From: Neolewinella agarilytica
Lineage (GTDB): Bacteria; Bacteroidota; Bacteroidia; Chitinophagales; Saprospiraceae
Direction: 5' to 3'
DNA length: 64,000 nucleotides
NCBI RefSeq assembly: GCF_900110645.1
Contig: NZ_FOFB01000010.1
Span: 124,001-188,000 of the forward strand
The translations under genes and the position numbers were made by a program. Positions 1 through 9,842 of the stretch are shown piece after piece (positions within the stretch are counted from its first letter, which is position 1; each line of letters opens with the position of its first letter). Below the pieces are notes generated by a model. It had not been told where the DNA came from. It saw only the letters and a program-made list of their open reading frames with translations, and searched no databases.

Positions 1-3000
1 TCCACAATCCACGTTCAGTACCTGAACCTGAATAGTTGCGGATACGGGAGGACAAACGCCAGCCATATCCGTGGTTAGGGTAAGATCAACGAGGCCAGCA
101 ATGATGTCATTCGGGCCTGGCATGTAGGAAACGACTTCATCGTAACGAGCAGGATCTACCTCATCACCATTGGCGTCCAGAAACATGCCATCTCCAGCTG
201 TCGACCAGGTTCCGTTGACGTTCGACGGGCTAATGGTAGCCAAATCTCCCAGCGGGAGAGATCGGTTGGAACAAATTGGGAACGGGCCGGCCTCAGAGAT
301 GATTTCAAGGTTACAGACGAAACCGAAGTCGATGGTCATATCGCCACTTGCGTCTGCCTCATCGTCTTTTTCGGTTCCTTGTCCGTCCTCTCCCATTGCA
401 TCAGTTAGCTCTTCGCCGGGCTGCAGGTCAATTAAAGGAGAAAGAACAATGGTTCCGTCACCGCCATCCTGTTCTCCGTTATCATCTCCTTCCACTCTGT
501 TGTCCTCATCGGTAGTAGAGATGTCGGTCGAGGACATGGGTAAGAATTCCAGGCTACTACCTCCCGCAAACTCAGACGCCAGAATGCCTACCTGGTAGGT
601 CCCCGGAGCTAAACCTCCGAAGAAGTAATCTCCTAAACCATCCGCTTGAGTGGTTGCAATTGGTGTGGTTTCAGCACCGTTGATTACACCATCGTTATCA
701 GCATCGTAGTACAAAACTAAAGTCACTAACGGCACTCCTGACTCACCAGAGTCTTGCATCGCGTTATTGTTGTAATCAGCAAAGACCGTACTACCGATGG
801 ACACATTCTCAGCAAATCCAAAGTCAACGGTCATGTTACCGTTGAAATCGTCCTGGCCAGCATCAACATCCTGTGTATTGCCCTGGAATGTTTCCTCCAT
901 GTCAGCTACGGTAGGCTCCATCGTTGGAATAAGCCTGATCACCGGTGAGCTTACGGTAGTGAATGAGCCACCTGGTTGTGATCCATCGTCGTTACCGTCA
1001 ACATCGTCGTCGGTTACACTGGTGGGGCCAGAGGATGTTCCATAGTCGAAGAGGGCTCCCGTCGCTCCAAAGTTGGAAGAAGCCACCTGTACCTGATAGT
1101 TTCCGGGAACGAGCATACCGAAGTAATAATCGCCGTTAGCATCAGTCACTGTTGTGGCAAAGGGTGTCATTTCGCCAGCATCGATCATCATGTTGCCGTT
1201 AGCATCCAGGAACAGTTCCAGAGTTACTCCCGGAATACCCGATTCACCCATCTCCTGCATACCGTTATTGTTGGGATCTATGTAGACCGTGCTACCAATG
1301 GAAACACTATCGGTAGCGACCAATTCGGGGTCCGCATCGTCTTCGTCGGTGACTGCATCTGTATCACCAGGGTCACCGGTACCGTCACCTTCAAAAGTAT
1401 TGTCAGAATCGGAGAGAGGCACGCCACCTGCATCATCCGTAGGGTCACTGTTAGGCGTACTATCGATATCTACAACGGCAACACCTCCAGGTCCGGTTGC
1501 GGAAGATATTTCTGCGATGTTCGTACGAAGGAAGGTTTCTCTCATTCCCTGCGGAGCAAGCTGTAACTGAATCGTAAACTCGAAAGTATCCCCTGGTGCC
1601 AGGGTACCTGGAATCGTAAGTGTGGAAGGAGTGAACATTCCAATGGGTGCGCCTGGTTCTGACCATGATGGTGTAGCAGTTTCATTTGTGGACACCCAAG
1701 CCAGGCCATCAGGGACATAATCAACCACCTGAATATTCTCAGCCGGAATATTACCCTGGTTAACCACCATAAAGCTATACTCAATGGTATCACCGATGGC
1801 GTAGAATGGATCCGTTTCAATCATTTTGACCAAGGCTAGGTCAAAGACGCCAACAAAGAAGGGGTCATTATCATCTTCATCCGTTGCAGCATCTCCATCA
1901 CCTGGTGCACCGGAGCCATCCCCAATTACAGAATCGTCTGACCCTGTATTCGGTTCGCCACCGGCGTCGTTGCCAAACTCTGTATCCGGAGTACTGTCTT
2001 CATCAAAGTCTGAAAGGTCTACTCCCATCGTATCCGTGAAGGATGTAATCTCCGCAACATTGGTATAAGATTCAACGTCACCACTTACCATCTCCAGCGT
2101 AACACAGATAGTCGCTACAGCAGATTCTCCTGGTGCGAGTGGGTCAGGGAAGATAAATAATTGGTAGGGGCTAATGTCAAACCAATCAACACTGTTCGTC
2201 GGGTCGAACGCAAAACCAGCAGGCAAGGAATCCTGTACCTGAATGTTGTCAACCGTCTGTTCTCCCTGATTGAATACGGTAATATCCATGCAAATCAAGT
2301 CTCCGTATTCATAGGGCCCTGGTGTTGGCATAACGGTACTTGCGGTCTTCGTCAAGGCCAAGTCTACCAGACAGGGGTCAAAAGGACCGGACATCACTGT
2401 TGCCGTACAAGCCGTAGCTTCCTGAAAAGCGGCGGATACATTATAAGTAACAGGTGTACTGGCATCCAAAAACTCGTCTATAACGGTTTGGGTACCGGCC
2501 AGTTCACTGATGGTTACCATTGTAATCGTACCGTTGAAGTCAATTTCAAGGATGTCATTACCATCACCAAACTGATCATAGGTATAGGGGTTACCATCCC
2601 AGGTAGCAATTACCTGTATACGGCGGGCCAGACCCCCCGTCCCATCAGGTACGCACTCACCAACAAGCAGTTCTAACTCCAAAGAGCAATCCGGAATGAA
2701 GCCTGCATCAATGGTAAAGTCTTGTTCATCAAGAGGAAGGAAAGTGGCAGGAGTTATCCCCGTCACGGGGTCAGCATCGCTGTCGTTCTCATCATCTCCC
2801 GCGGCATCGTTCATCGTAAAGACAAAGCCGTCAGGCAAAACAAATTCTACGGCATAGTTACCAGGGGGGAGCATATCGAAAAGATACATTCCGTCAGGGC
2901 CAGTCATTGTAGTACTGATAACAGCTCCTGTATTGGCATCGAGTAAGTTGACAGTAACCATTCCAATTCCGGGCTCTGTTGGGTCTTGCAATCCATCCTC

Positions 3001-6000
3001 ATTAAAATCGAACCAAACTGTATCCCCCAGAGCAGTGTTGGCACCTCCACAATTTATGGCGGTGAGATTGACCGAGAATGTTGCCGGGCAGCCTCCTCCA
3101 CCGATATCATAGGACAACGTATATACCTGAGAAGTGCTAACGTTATTCACCGTAGCGAATTTACCGTCAGCAGAGATAGTAAGTCCTGCCGAAGGCGACC
3201 AAACGAAATTAGTGGCATTAGGATCGTTAACCGTTGGCAGATCGTATGGAGCATCCATACACGCCTGAACGTTTAATACGTCCATTACTGCTGGTGCGAT
3301 GGTTACACTTACCACCTGATCATCAAAACAAGGAGCATTTGAAGTACGCAGCGTATACTGCAATGTTATCGGAGCACCAGAGTTATTCGCCGGTGCGGTG
3401 AAAAGTGTAGGCGTACTCTCTGTGTCTGACAAGTTGCCTAAATCAGAGCCGTTAACCGACAGCCATTCAAATTCATAGCCAGCAACAGACATTGGTCCGA
3501 TCACTACATCTTCTCCGCTACAAACATCAAACTCCGTTTCATAATCGAAGATAATCTCGGGTCGGAAGCTGCTGGAAGGTAGCTCAGTACAGGTACAAGT
3601 AGTTTCCGGATTAAGGACGCCAATAACCGTACAGATATTACTCGCCGGGAAAGTAGCCATATCATTGATAACAATCATTTGGCCTGGACCAACGGGGTCA
3701 GTAATCATTGTATCAATGGAAAAAAGGTAAGTGTCAGTCCCATCATCAAATGACCCATTGGTATTTACATCTTCATAAATATCTACTGTGATCGTATTTC
3801 CTTCAGACAACAGGAACCCGAAATTGGTCAGTTTTGCCGTAAAGTCTGCGGTAGCCGTTCCGTCACCCGGATTGAGCGTAATAGAACCATTAATCAGGTT
3901 AAAATCAAGATCTGCTTTTTCAATAATGACAGTTTGGGAATCTTCGCCTTTCGCTTCTGAGACACTACAGATCATACCATCACAATCGTCCTCAAACGTA
4001 GCAAACGCTTGCACGAGAATTTCTTCTTCGCCACAAACCTGACCTACATCAGAAGCAATAACATCCACAGAAAAATCTACCTGATCGCCTTCACTTAACC
4101 CACTGGTGAAAGGCCAGGCAAGAATGGTTTCCCCCTGGAGATTCCGGATCAATGTTGGATCCGTTCCCGGGACGGCGTTTTGACCAGGTACATAACTTCC
4201 CGGAACGTAGTTAATGCCTTCTGGCAAAATCATTCTGATAGAATCAAGATCAGATATATCTCCTGAATTAATACCAATAGATACGTCCGACGTTTCACTG
4301 TCTCCATTACAGGCATTCAGGTTAAGTGTCGTCGGTCCAACAGAGACATCAAGCGTCGGCTCAGATGGTCGCAGGAAAACCCGGCCAGACCTGCGTCGTA
4401 TGGGGCGGATGCCGTTTCCACAACTGTTTTTAGAAGTTAGGATGAATGTTGCTCTGCCTCCTGAGACCCCCCCACAATCCGTGAGCGCATTAAATTTAAA
4501 AGAAAGGGTACTATTTTCAGGATCTTTGGAACCTACTAGACCTTCAGTTGCAAGAACATCGTCATAACGAGAAAGAAGAATAATGATTTTTCTTGGACTG
4601 ATAACGAATGGATCCATTACATTGACAAAAGAACCAATAGAAGGGCTAGGGTTGGAAAACATCAAAGACCCCAGTTCATAGGACTGCCCTACGGGTAGAG
4701 TGATGATCAGCTTCATATCCCTTACGTAGCCCAGGTCGGAGCTCAATATCTGCGTTTCATAGGGCACTGGATCACAAAGATCAATCAACCTCCTCACAGA
4801 AGGAGCAGGCTCATTTACAACCAAGGCTACGTTTGAATTAGCACTCGAAAGTGTAACGGTAGACGGGTCCGTACAAGTAGCATCATTTATAGTCTCCGGA
4901 TAGCCTTCACAATCCCAGCCGGCCACAAAGTCTATAGTTTCATCTTCACAACTGTTCTTGGTGAAATAGACGTTCAACGGTCGGGCAGTGACACCTGGAA
5001 TATTACCCAGCTCGTAGATCCCAAATTCGTTCGGCAGAATTTCGTTCCCTGTATTCGCATCCTCAATTCTGGTGATCAATACATCACCCGTTGCCTGGGG
5101 ATACAGGAAAGCATTTTGTGCTGAAGGAGTTTCCAGGTTGAGAATTCGGATAGAAGCGACGTCGTTGCCGCTACACAGGCGAATAACGTCCTGATCTGAG
5201 ACCACCGTCAAACGAGCGGCTCCCAGGTATTCAAAATCATACTCCCGAAGATCGTTCGCAATTTCATCCGTACAGAAGATATTCTCTTCTACAGACTCAA
5301 AGAACTGATAGGAATAATCGTACTCTCCTTCAACAGACTCACAGTTACCCTGAACTCTTGGGTAAAAATAAATCCGGTAGCCCTCATCCGGTGGGACTTC
5401 AGCGAGGCCGAGGCTACGCAAATAGTCGCCCACCAGGAAGGTTACTTCATCTCCGTTAACAACAAAGTACTGAACAGGAATAGAAGGGCTAGCCAGGTTT
5501 CTTGTGTCCACAATACTATTGGCAGGAGTTATGACCTGTTGGATCAAAATATCCCATTCATCAAGACGGAAGGCAAACTCACTCGGCTTGGTAAAGACTA
5601 ATCTATCCGGTAAGCCCAATGGCCTGATTTCATAGGGAAACTCATCAACGGAAGCACCACCGATATTTCGATCGTAGCGCATTCTCCATCCAGGCAGATC
5701 ACAAGCGCCAAAGTCACTCTCCGTATTTCCAAAAACGGTTGTAAACCCAATCTGAGTCATTTGACCAATCAAAGGGTTACACTGAAAAACACCTCCTACG
5801 CCAAATTCATCATCAGACACGTAAAACCTAGGTGCATAGCGAATGATCCTGAACTGATCTGTGATGGCATCTTTTTCTGTATACACCAGGCAAACGGCAA
5901 TACTATCTCCTTCTTCAAAAAGGAAATCCGTTGGCAATCCACATCCAAAGTTATTTAGAGCATCCCTGGAGTAGTCAACGATGACCCTCATGTTGGCATA

Positions 6001-8193
6001 ATCCGGAGTAACCGGAACTGCCGTACACTCATAAAGAGTATTATTGTCGCTCGCGTCATAGATAGCTACGCGGGCGGAAAGTGGCGTGAAGTTTTGGTGA
6101 ATGAACGGGTAGGTAACAAAACCATGGGTAAAGTCCTGATCATCATCGACATCACGAACGATACCTTCCAGAGTAGCTTTAATAGTATCTCCCGGAAGGA
6201 AGCGGTCTGTTTCAATCGTAGTGGGGTCAACCGTACCACTGGGGATTTGATCGTTGTTATCATCGGCAATTCCAAAATTAATCCGCTCGATGTTAAAATC
6301 AGTGAATGTGATACCGTCACATTCACACCCTGTGATGGTTGGAGGACAGACAAGGCGCAAACCAAGGTCCTGGGGGTCCCAGATCTTCTGCGTCGAACAG
6401 GATGCTGCACAGGTAGGGTCTACCGTAAAATCAAATTGTGCGTCAATTACTTCATCAAAATAAGCATTGCCACAAGCGGGCTCAGGCTTCTCGCTACAAT
6501 CTACGGTAAAGCAAAAATCAAATTGTCCACCACCTGCATAATTAAAACCGCTCGGCCTTCCCGTAGGAGCAAAGGTTACGCGTAATTCGTCTTCTGCTCC
6601 TAGTGTATTATTGTCTACATACTCTACACTCTCTGCTGTAAAGGTCTGACCATCGCGATCCGACCAGACAAAAGTACCAGGAACGTAATCAATACCACAA
6701 GGCAAGATAAAAATCGCCTCCAGCTCTGAATCAGGATAGCTGCCTGTCAGCCAGTCCAGTTGCATATTAGTGATGTAGTAAGTGGCACAGCCTTCTTCAT
6801 CAGCAAAGAGTGACGTCGGGCCTTCCGGAAACCCGGTAATGAAAGCATCAAAACGACCGTTGGGAACATAATCTCTACGATTACCCAATGTTTCAAGACA
6901 GCGGTCAAAAACCTGCTCTATACGGAATTGGTGCCAGTACTTATTTCGGATGTCACAGGAGTTACAATCACAACTGGCCGTAACCTGATAGGTAATCAGT
7001 AAGCTTTCGCCAGGAAGAAGATCAGCATTGTCCATCGTTAGCCCGGCATCCCGAACACCCGGAGCACGACAATCGGTAGCTAACGTTGAGAACCTTGTAG
7101 TACTGCTCACTACAGAATTGTCACTCTCCCGTACTATCATAATAGAGTTGAGGTCTACCACCATACCTCTACCGCCGTTTCCATCAGTGAAAATCCGGTA
7201 ATCAATATTGAGGGCTGGTGCCGTTCCTTCATTGGTCAGCCTCAGCGTCACTTCCGATGGCTCATCAGCATAACAGCCTGGCCGGGTAGAAGAAACAACT
7301 TCTGCTTCTATTCTTGGTGCCAGCAGGTCAAAGCTAACTCCCGTATCTAAGTAGTCACCCTGAGGCTTTTCCTGACAATCCAGATCACCCTGACAACCAA
7401 ATTGTGCCCGACGCATAATATCATCCGGGTCTAGAGAGCAGTCAACCGTTAACCAATTTTCCTGTGGAAAAATAGATTCTGCCTGGTCAAATGTTTCTCC
7501 TAGCCCTGCACTCAGCAGTGCTGCGGATGTGATCGTGTAACAATCCTGACCGTTTGCTGAAAAAGCAGGGCCTCCAGCCGTGATATCTACTGTCCCCACC
7601 AGAATGGATTGTACTTCTATGTATCCGAGATTGTTGCTTACACAGTAAGTCACCTCAGACAATGACCCAAATCCATTATTAACGACTCTGGGGGTCACTG
7701 AGGATTCAAGCCCGAGGTATACCCCCAAAATATTAGGCGTGCTGGTAGGAATCGAAAGATCAGCTGTCAGTATCTGAATGGCATCACTCTCTAAGGAGCC
7801 GTCTCCTCCGTCAGTTATATTCAGGATTAGCTCCAGATCATCTCCCGTAAAGTCACAGCCCATCTGATAGTCAACCGTGAACGTTACAGACTCACCTTCA
7901 TCAATGTCTCCAATATCCAGCTCATTTCCATTAAGAGTTACCGGAGCAGATGCCGAGAGGAAAGTAATACCGGCAACCGCTTCAAATTCCGCTAAAACAT
8001 CTTCAGCGTCTTCATCATCATTATTGGTGATCGTTATTCCTAAGGAACTAACAGGGCCACAAATACTAGAGAAGTCGGGAGTTATGATTTCAATATCAAG
8101 ATCCTGTGCCATCAGACCTCCTGACAACAGGAAAACAAAAAAACACAAGCCTAATACTCTCAGGGAGTTTTGGGGGACAGACATAAACCTCAT
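1..8193 (-). CDS. Giant secreted SdrD-B / DUF11 repeat protein (C-terminus beyond window)
   Basis: The minus frame stays open from an ATG at 8193 to the left edge, giving 2,731 codons without a stop, so the C-terminus lies outside. Residues 1-30 form a signal peptide ending LSGGLMAQ before D. About 1,700 residues of Ig/CARDB-like beta-rich sequence follow, with many paired cysteines. Near residue 1715 is an SdrD-B (CnaB-like) domain starting GDTVWFDFNEDGLQD, near 1940 and 2120 are two DUF11 domains (VDLALTKTAS and FDLALVKM), and near 2295 and 2460 are two more SdrD-B domains (VSIGSTVYIDPNNNGMQ, VSIGSTVFADYNNNAMQ). Acidic D/E/G-rich linkers suggest calcium binding. Such proteins are usually exported by T9SS and act as adhesins or matrix proteins; the sorting domain would lie off the edge. 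An alternative ATG at 8184 is possible. The family is clear, the ligand unknown. Confidence 0.88.
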   Translation of the reverse strand, partial: MRFMSVPQNSLRVLGLCFFVFLLSGGLMAQDLDIEIITPDFSSICGPVSSLGITITNNDDEDAEDVLAEFEAVAGITFLSASAPVTLNGNELDIGDIDEGESVTFTVDYQMGCDFTGDDLELILNITDGGDGSLESDAIQILTADLSIPTSTPNILGVYLGLESSVTPRVVNNGFGSLSEVTYCVSNNLGYIEVQSILVGTVDITAGGPAFSANGQDCYTITSAALLSAGLGETFDQAESIFPQENWLTVDCSLDPDDIMRRAQFGCQGDLDCQEKPQGDYLDTGVSFDLLAPRIEAEVVSSTRPGCYADEPSEVTLRLTNEGTAPALNIDYRIFTDGNGGRGMVVDLNSIMIVRESDNSVVSSTTRFSTLATDCRAPGVRDAGLTMDNADLLPGESLLITYQVTASCDCNSCDIRNKYWHQFRIEQVFDRCLETLGNRRDYVPNGRFDAFITGFPEGPTSLFADEEGCATYYITNMQLDWLTGSYPDSELEAIFILPCGIDYVPGTFVWSDRDGQTFTAESVEYVDNNTLGAEDELRVTFAPTGRPSGFNYAGGGQFDFCFTVDCSEKPEPACGNAYFDEVIDAQFDFTVDPTCAASCSTQKIWDPQDLGLRLVCPPTITGCECDGITFTDFNIERINFGIADDNNDQIPSGTVDPTTIETDRFLPGDTIKATLEGIVRDVDDDQDFTHGFVTYPFIHQNFTPLSARVAIYDASDNNTLYECTAVPVTPDYANMRVIVDYSRDALNNFGCGLPTDFLFEEGDSIAVCLVYTEKDAITDQFRIIRYAPRFYVSDDEFGVGGVFQCNPLIGQMTQIGFTTVFGNTESDFGACDLPGWRMRYDRNIGGASVDEFPYEIRPLGLPDRLVFTKPSEFAFRLDEWDILIQQVITPANSIVDTRNLASPSIPVQYFVVNGDEVTFLVGDYLRSLGLAEVPPDEGYRIYFYPRVQGNCESVEGEYDYSYQFFESVEENIFCTDEIANDLREYDFEYLGAARLTVVSDQDVIRLCSGNDVASIRILNLETPSAQNAFLYPQATGDVLITRIEDANTGNEILPNEFGIYELGNIPGVTARPLNVYFTKNSCEDETIDFVAGWDCEGYPETINDATCTDPSTVTLSSANSNVALVVNEPAPSVRRLIDLCDPVPYETQILSSDLGYVRDMKLIITLPVGQSYELGSLMFSNPSPSIGSFVNVMDPFVISPRKIIILLSRYDDVLATEGLVGSKDPENSTLSFKFNALTDCGGVSGGRATFILTSKNSCGNGIRPIRRRSGRVFLRPSEPTLDVSVGPTTLNLNACNGDSETSDVSIGINSGDISDLDSIRMILPEGINYVPGSYVPGQNAVPGTDPTLIRNLQGETILAWPFTSGLSEGDQVDFSVDVIASDVGQVCGEEEILVQAFATFEDDCDGMICSVSEAKGEDSQTVIIEKADLDFNLINGSITLNPGDGTATADFTAKLTNFGFLLSEGNTITVDIYEDVNTNGSFDDGTDTYLFSIDTMITDPVGPGQMIVINDMATFPASNICTVIGVLNPETTCTCTELPSSSFRPEIIFDYETEFDVCSGEDVVIGPMSVAGYEFEWLSVNGSDLGNLSDTESTPTLFTAPANNSGAPITLQYTLRTSNAPCFDDQVVSVTIAPAVMDVLNVQACMDAPYDLPTVNDPNATNFVWSPSAGLTISADGKFATVNNVSTSQVYTLSYDIGGGGCPATFSVNLTAINCGGANTALGDTVWFDFNEDGLQDPTEPGIGMVTVNLLDANTGAVISTTMTGPDGMYLFDMLPPGNYAVEFVLPDGFVFTMNDAAGDDENDSDADPVTGITPATFLPLDEQDFTIDAGFIPDCSLELELLVGECVPDGTGGLARRIQVIATWDGNPYTYDQFGDGNDILEIDFNGTITMVTISELAGTQTVIDEFLDASTPVTYNVSAAFQEATACTATVMSGPFDPCLVDLALTKTASTVMPTPGPYEYGDLICMDITVFNQGEQTVDNIQVQDSLPAGFAFDPTNSVDWFDISPYQLFIFPDPLAPGESAVATICVTLEMVSGDVESYTNVAEITSFTDTMGVDLSDFDEDSTPDTEFGNDAGGEPNTGSDDSVIGDGSGAPGDGDAATDEDDNDPFFVGVFDLALVKMIETDPFYAIGDTIEYSFMVVNQGNIPAENIQVVDYVPDGLAWVSTNETATPSWSEPGAPIGMFTPSTLTIPGTLAPGDTFEFTIQLQLAPQGMRETFLRTNIAEISSATGPGGVAVVDIDSTPNSDPTDDAGGVPLSDSDNTFEGDGTGDPGDTDAVTDEDDADPELVATDSVSIGSTVYIDPNNNGMQEMGESGIPGVTLELFLDANGNMMIDAGEMTPFATTVTDANGDYYFGMLVPGNYQVQVASSNFGATGALFDYGTSSGPTSVTDDDVDGNDDGSQPGGSFTTVSSPVIRLIPTMEPTVADMEETFQGNTQDVDAGQDDFNGNMTVDFGFAENVSIGSTVFADYNNNAMQDSGESGVPLVTLVLYYDADNDGVINGAETTPIATTQADGLGDYFFGGLAPGTYQVGILASEFAGGSSLEFLPMSSTDISTTDEDNRVEGDDNGEQDGGDGTIVLSPLIDLQPGEELTDAMGEDGQGTEKDDEADASGDMTIDFGFVCNLEIISEAGPFPICSNRSLPLGDLATISPSNVNGTWSTAGDGMFLDANGDEVDPARYDEVVSYMPGPNDIIAGLVDLTLTTDMAGVCPPVSATIQVQVLNVDCG

Positions 8194-8520
8194 GAAATTA
8201 TGATTTTGAGAAACTGAATTCAAAAAAACGGTATGCTAAGACAAGGTTTATTCAATCCGAGAGTTTGGGCGTTGAAATTTAGAATTCGCTTGTTAGAAAA
8301 GGGCTTAACTGCAAACAAAGATACTTAGATTATAACTGGCAGTATACAAAATGACTAGAATTGAACACAAGATGCTCATTTTCAGCATTTGACACGTTTA
8401 AATCGGGGAATAAAACCATTAGTTCCGTAAGCAAAGCCAACAGAATAAGACATTGAGAGAGAACTAAAGTGCTAACTTGCTTTTTATCACTCTACCTTCG
8501 GTTTAACTTACTTTCTCTAT
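8194..8520. other. Divergent intergenic region
   Basis: This AT-rich gap separates the giant minus-strand gene from rsgA and must hold both promoters. A TACCTTCG element at 8493-8500, 20 nt before the rsgA ATG, resembles the Bacteroidota -7 box TAnnTTTG with one mismatch, but no well-spaced -33 box is evident. I see no ORF or RNA gene. Confidence 0.5.
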
Positions 8521-9495
8521 ATGCACAAAGGTACCGTCACCAAATCCACCGGGTCCTGGTATAACGTAAAGCTTGACCAGCCCAGCCCGGACGGGAATAT
8601 TGATCTCCGTTGCCGGGTGGCGGGCAGGTTTCGCCTGGAAGACAAGCAACTCACCAACCCGATTGCCGTTGGAGACCGGGTAGCCGTGGTTATTGAAGGT
8701 ACGGGAGACGAAGAAACAGGTGCCATCCGCCAGATAGAAGACCGTAGCAACTACGTAGTTCGCCAAAGCCCCCGCAAAAAACACGAACTACACCTGCTGG
8801 CGTCTAACATTGACCAGGCAGTACTCATTGTAACGTTAATTTACCCTGACGTAAAGCTGGGCTTCATTGATCGGTTTCTACTGATGACAGAGCCTTTCGG
8901 CATCCCAACTACCATCGTTTTCAACAAGGCCGACCTTCTGGAAGCAGAAGATCTGGAGACCTACGAAGTCATCGCGTCCATCTACAAAGACATTGGTTAC
9001 GACGTATTGCTCGTTTCCGCAGAAGAGGGAACAAATATTGACCAGTTCCGAAATTTGCTGAAGGACAAGCGAAGCCTCCTTAGCGGGCAATCGGGCGTAG
9101 GGAAATCAACTTTGGTCAATGCTGTTGCCCCTGAGCTAGATCTGCGGACGGGAGAAATTTCAGATTACACGGGCAAAGGAACCCACACTACAACCTTTGC
9201 CGAACTCTTCAACCTTCCCTTTGGAGGTGAAATCATTGACCCGCCGGGCATCAAAAACTTATCGTTCAACTACCTGAAGCCGATCGAGATCGCTTATTAC
9301 TACCGGGAAATTTTTGCCCTCAGCCCGGAGTGCCGCTTTGGCGGCACTTGTCTGCATAAGAATGAGCCCGGCTGCGCCGTCATCGCCTCCGTGGAAGCAG
9401 AAGATGACCGGGTGACCGACCTTCGCTATCACAGCTACCTCACCCTGCTGGCTGAAACCGAAGAGCAGAATTATTGGGAGCGTAAGAAGGTCTGA
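8521..9495 (+). CDS. rsgA: Ribosome small-subunit-dependent GTPase A
   Basis: RsgA (YjeQ) is a circularly permuted GTPase that helps mature the 30S subunit. The 324-residue protein has an N-terminal OB-fold, then GTPase motifs in the permuted order: G4 (FNKADLL, about 134-140), G1 P-loop (GQSGVGKST, about 189-197) and G3 (DPPG, about 240-243). A zinc-binding C-x5-C-x-H-x5-C motif lies at about 271-285. The G3 motif reads DPPG where DTPG is usual, a mild variation. The length is normal for the family and the ATG at 8521 fits the start of the OB domain. It stands alone, divergent from the giant surface-protein gene. Confidence 0.95.
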   Translation: MHKGTVTKSTGSWYNVKLDQPSPDGNIDLRCRVAGRFRLEDKQLTNPIAVGDRVAVVIEGTGDEETGAIRQIEDRSNYVVRQSPRKKHELHLLASNIDQAVLIVTLIYPDVKLGFIDRFLLMTEPFGIPTTIVFNKADLLEAEDLETYEVIASIYKDIGYDVLLVSAEEGTNIDQFRNLLKDKRSLLSGQSGVGKSTLVNAVAPELDLRTGEISDYTGKGTHTTTFAELFNLPFGGEIIDPPGIKNLSFNYLKPIEIAYYYREIFALSPECRFGGTCLHKNEPGCAVIASVEAEDDRVTDLRYHSYLTLLAETEEQNYWERKKV

Positions 9496-9830
9496 GGAAA
9501 GGAGCAGAAGACAGCGTCTTCCCCGGAACCCAGCATCGCACCTGCGTGTAGCGCCTGAATTGCACCTTTCGCATAACCCGGGCAGAGAAAGTGCGCATCA
9601 TCGCATAAAACCCTGGGGAGTGCAATCAAAATTTGAGAAACAGCAAAAGGAGTTGGCGCGGACGCAGGTGCAACGTCGGTTTATTAAAAGCAAGGATGTC
9701 AAAGAACATCAGTTTTGTCTCCAACTCAGCTGTGTTCATCGAAGAATTGTAACAGATAGCAACCCAACCCCCTCCCCGCTTGTACTCCTCCTGCGGTAGC
9801 CCAATCAAATATCGCCAATCAAATATCGCA
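9496..9830. other. Intergenic region with two copies of the dispersed 20-bp motif
   Basis: There is no convincing gene between rsgA and lpxK; short open frames here have no family resemblance. A reverse copy of the dispersed motif lies at 9538-9555 (GCACCTGCGTGTAGCGCC) and a forward copy at 9655-9673 (GGCGCGGACGCAGGTGCAA). A short direct repeat, CAATCAAATATCGC, occurs twice just before the lpxK start region (from about 9802). Confidence 0.5.
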
Positions 9831-9842
9831 TATCTTCCTCCA
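9831..9842 (+). promoter_or_regulatory. TATCTT element 12 nt before the lpxK start
   Basis: TATCTTCCTCCA lies directly before GTG at 9843. The same TATCTT-to-start spacing is seen before the acyltransferase and argE genes, which supports both a -7-like promoter element and the GTG start. No clear -33 box is visible. Confidence 0.45.

Noticed and set aside
170..8203. Several plus-strand open frames opposite the giant gene
   Set aside because: Serine- and proline-rich antisense frames; the minus strand carries one continuous frame with signal peptide and recognisable domains.
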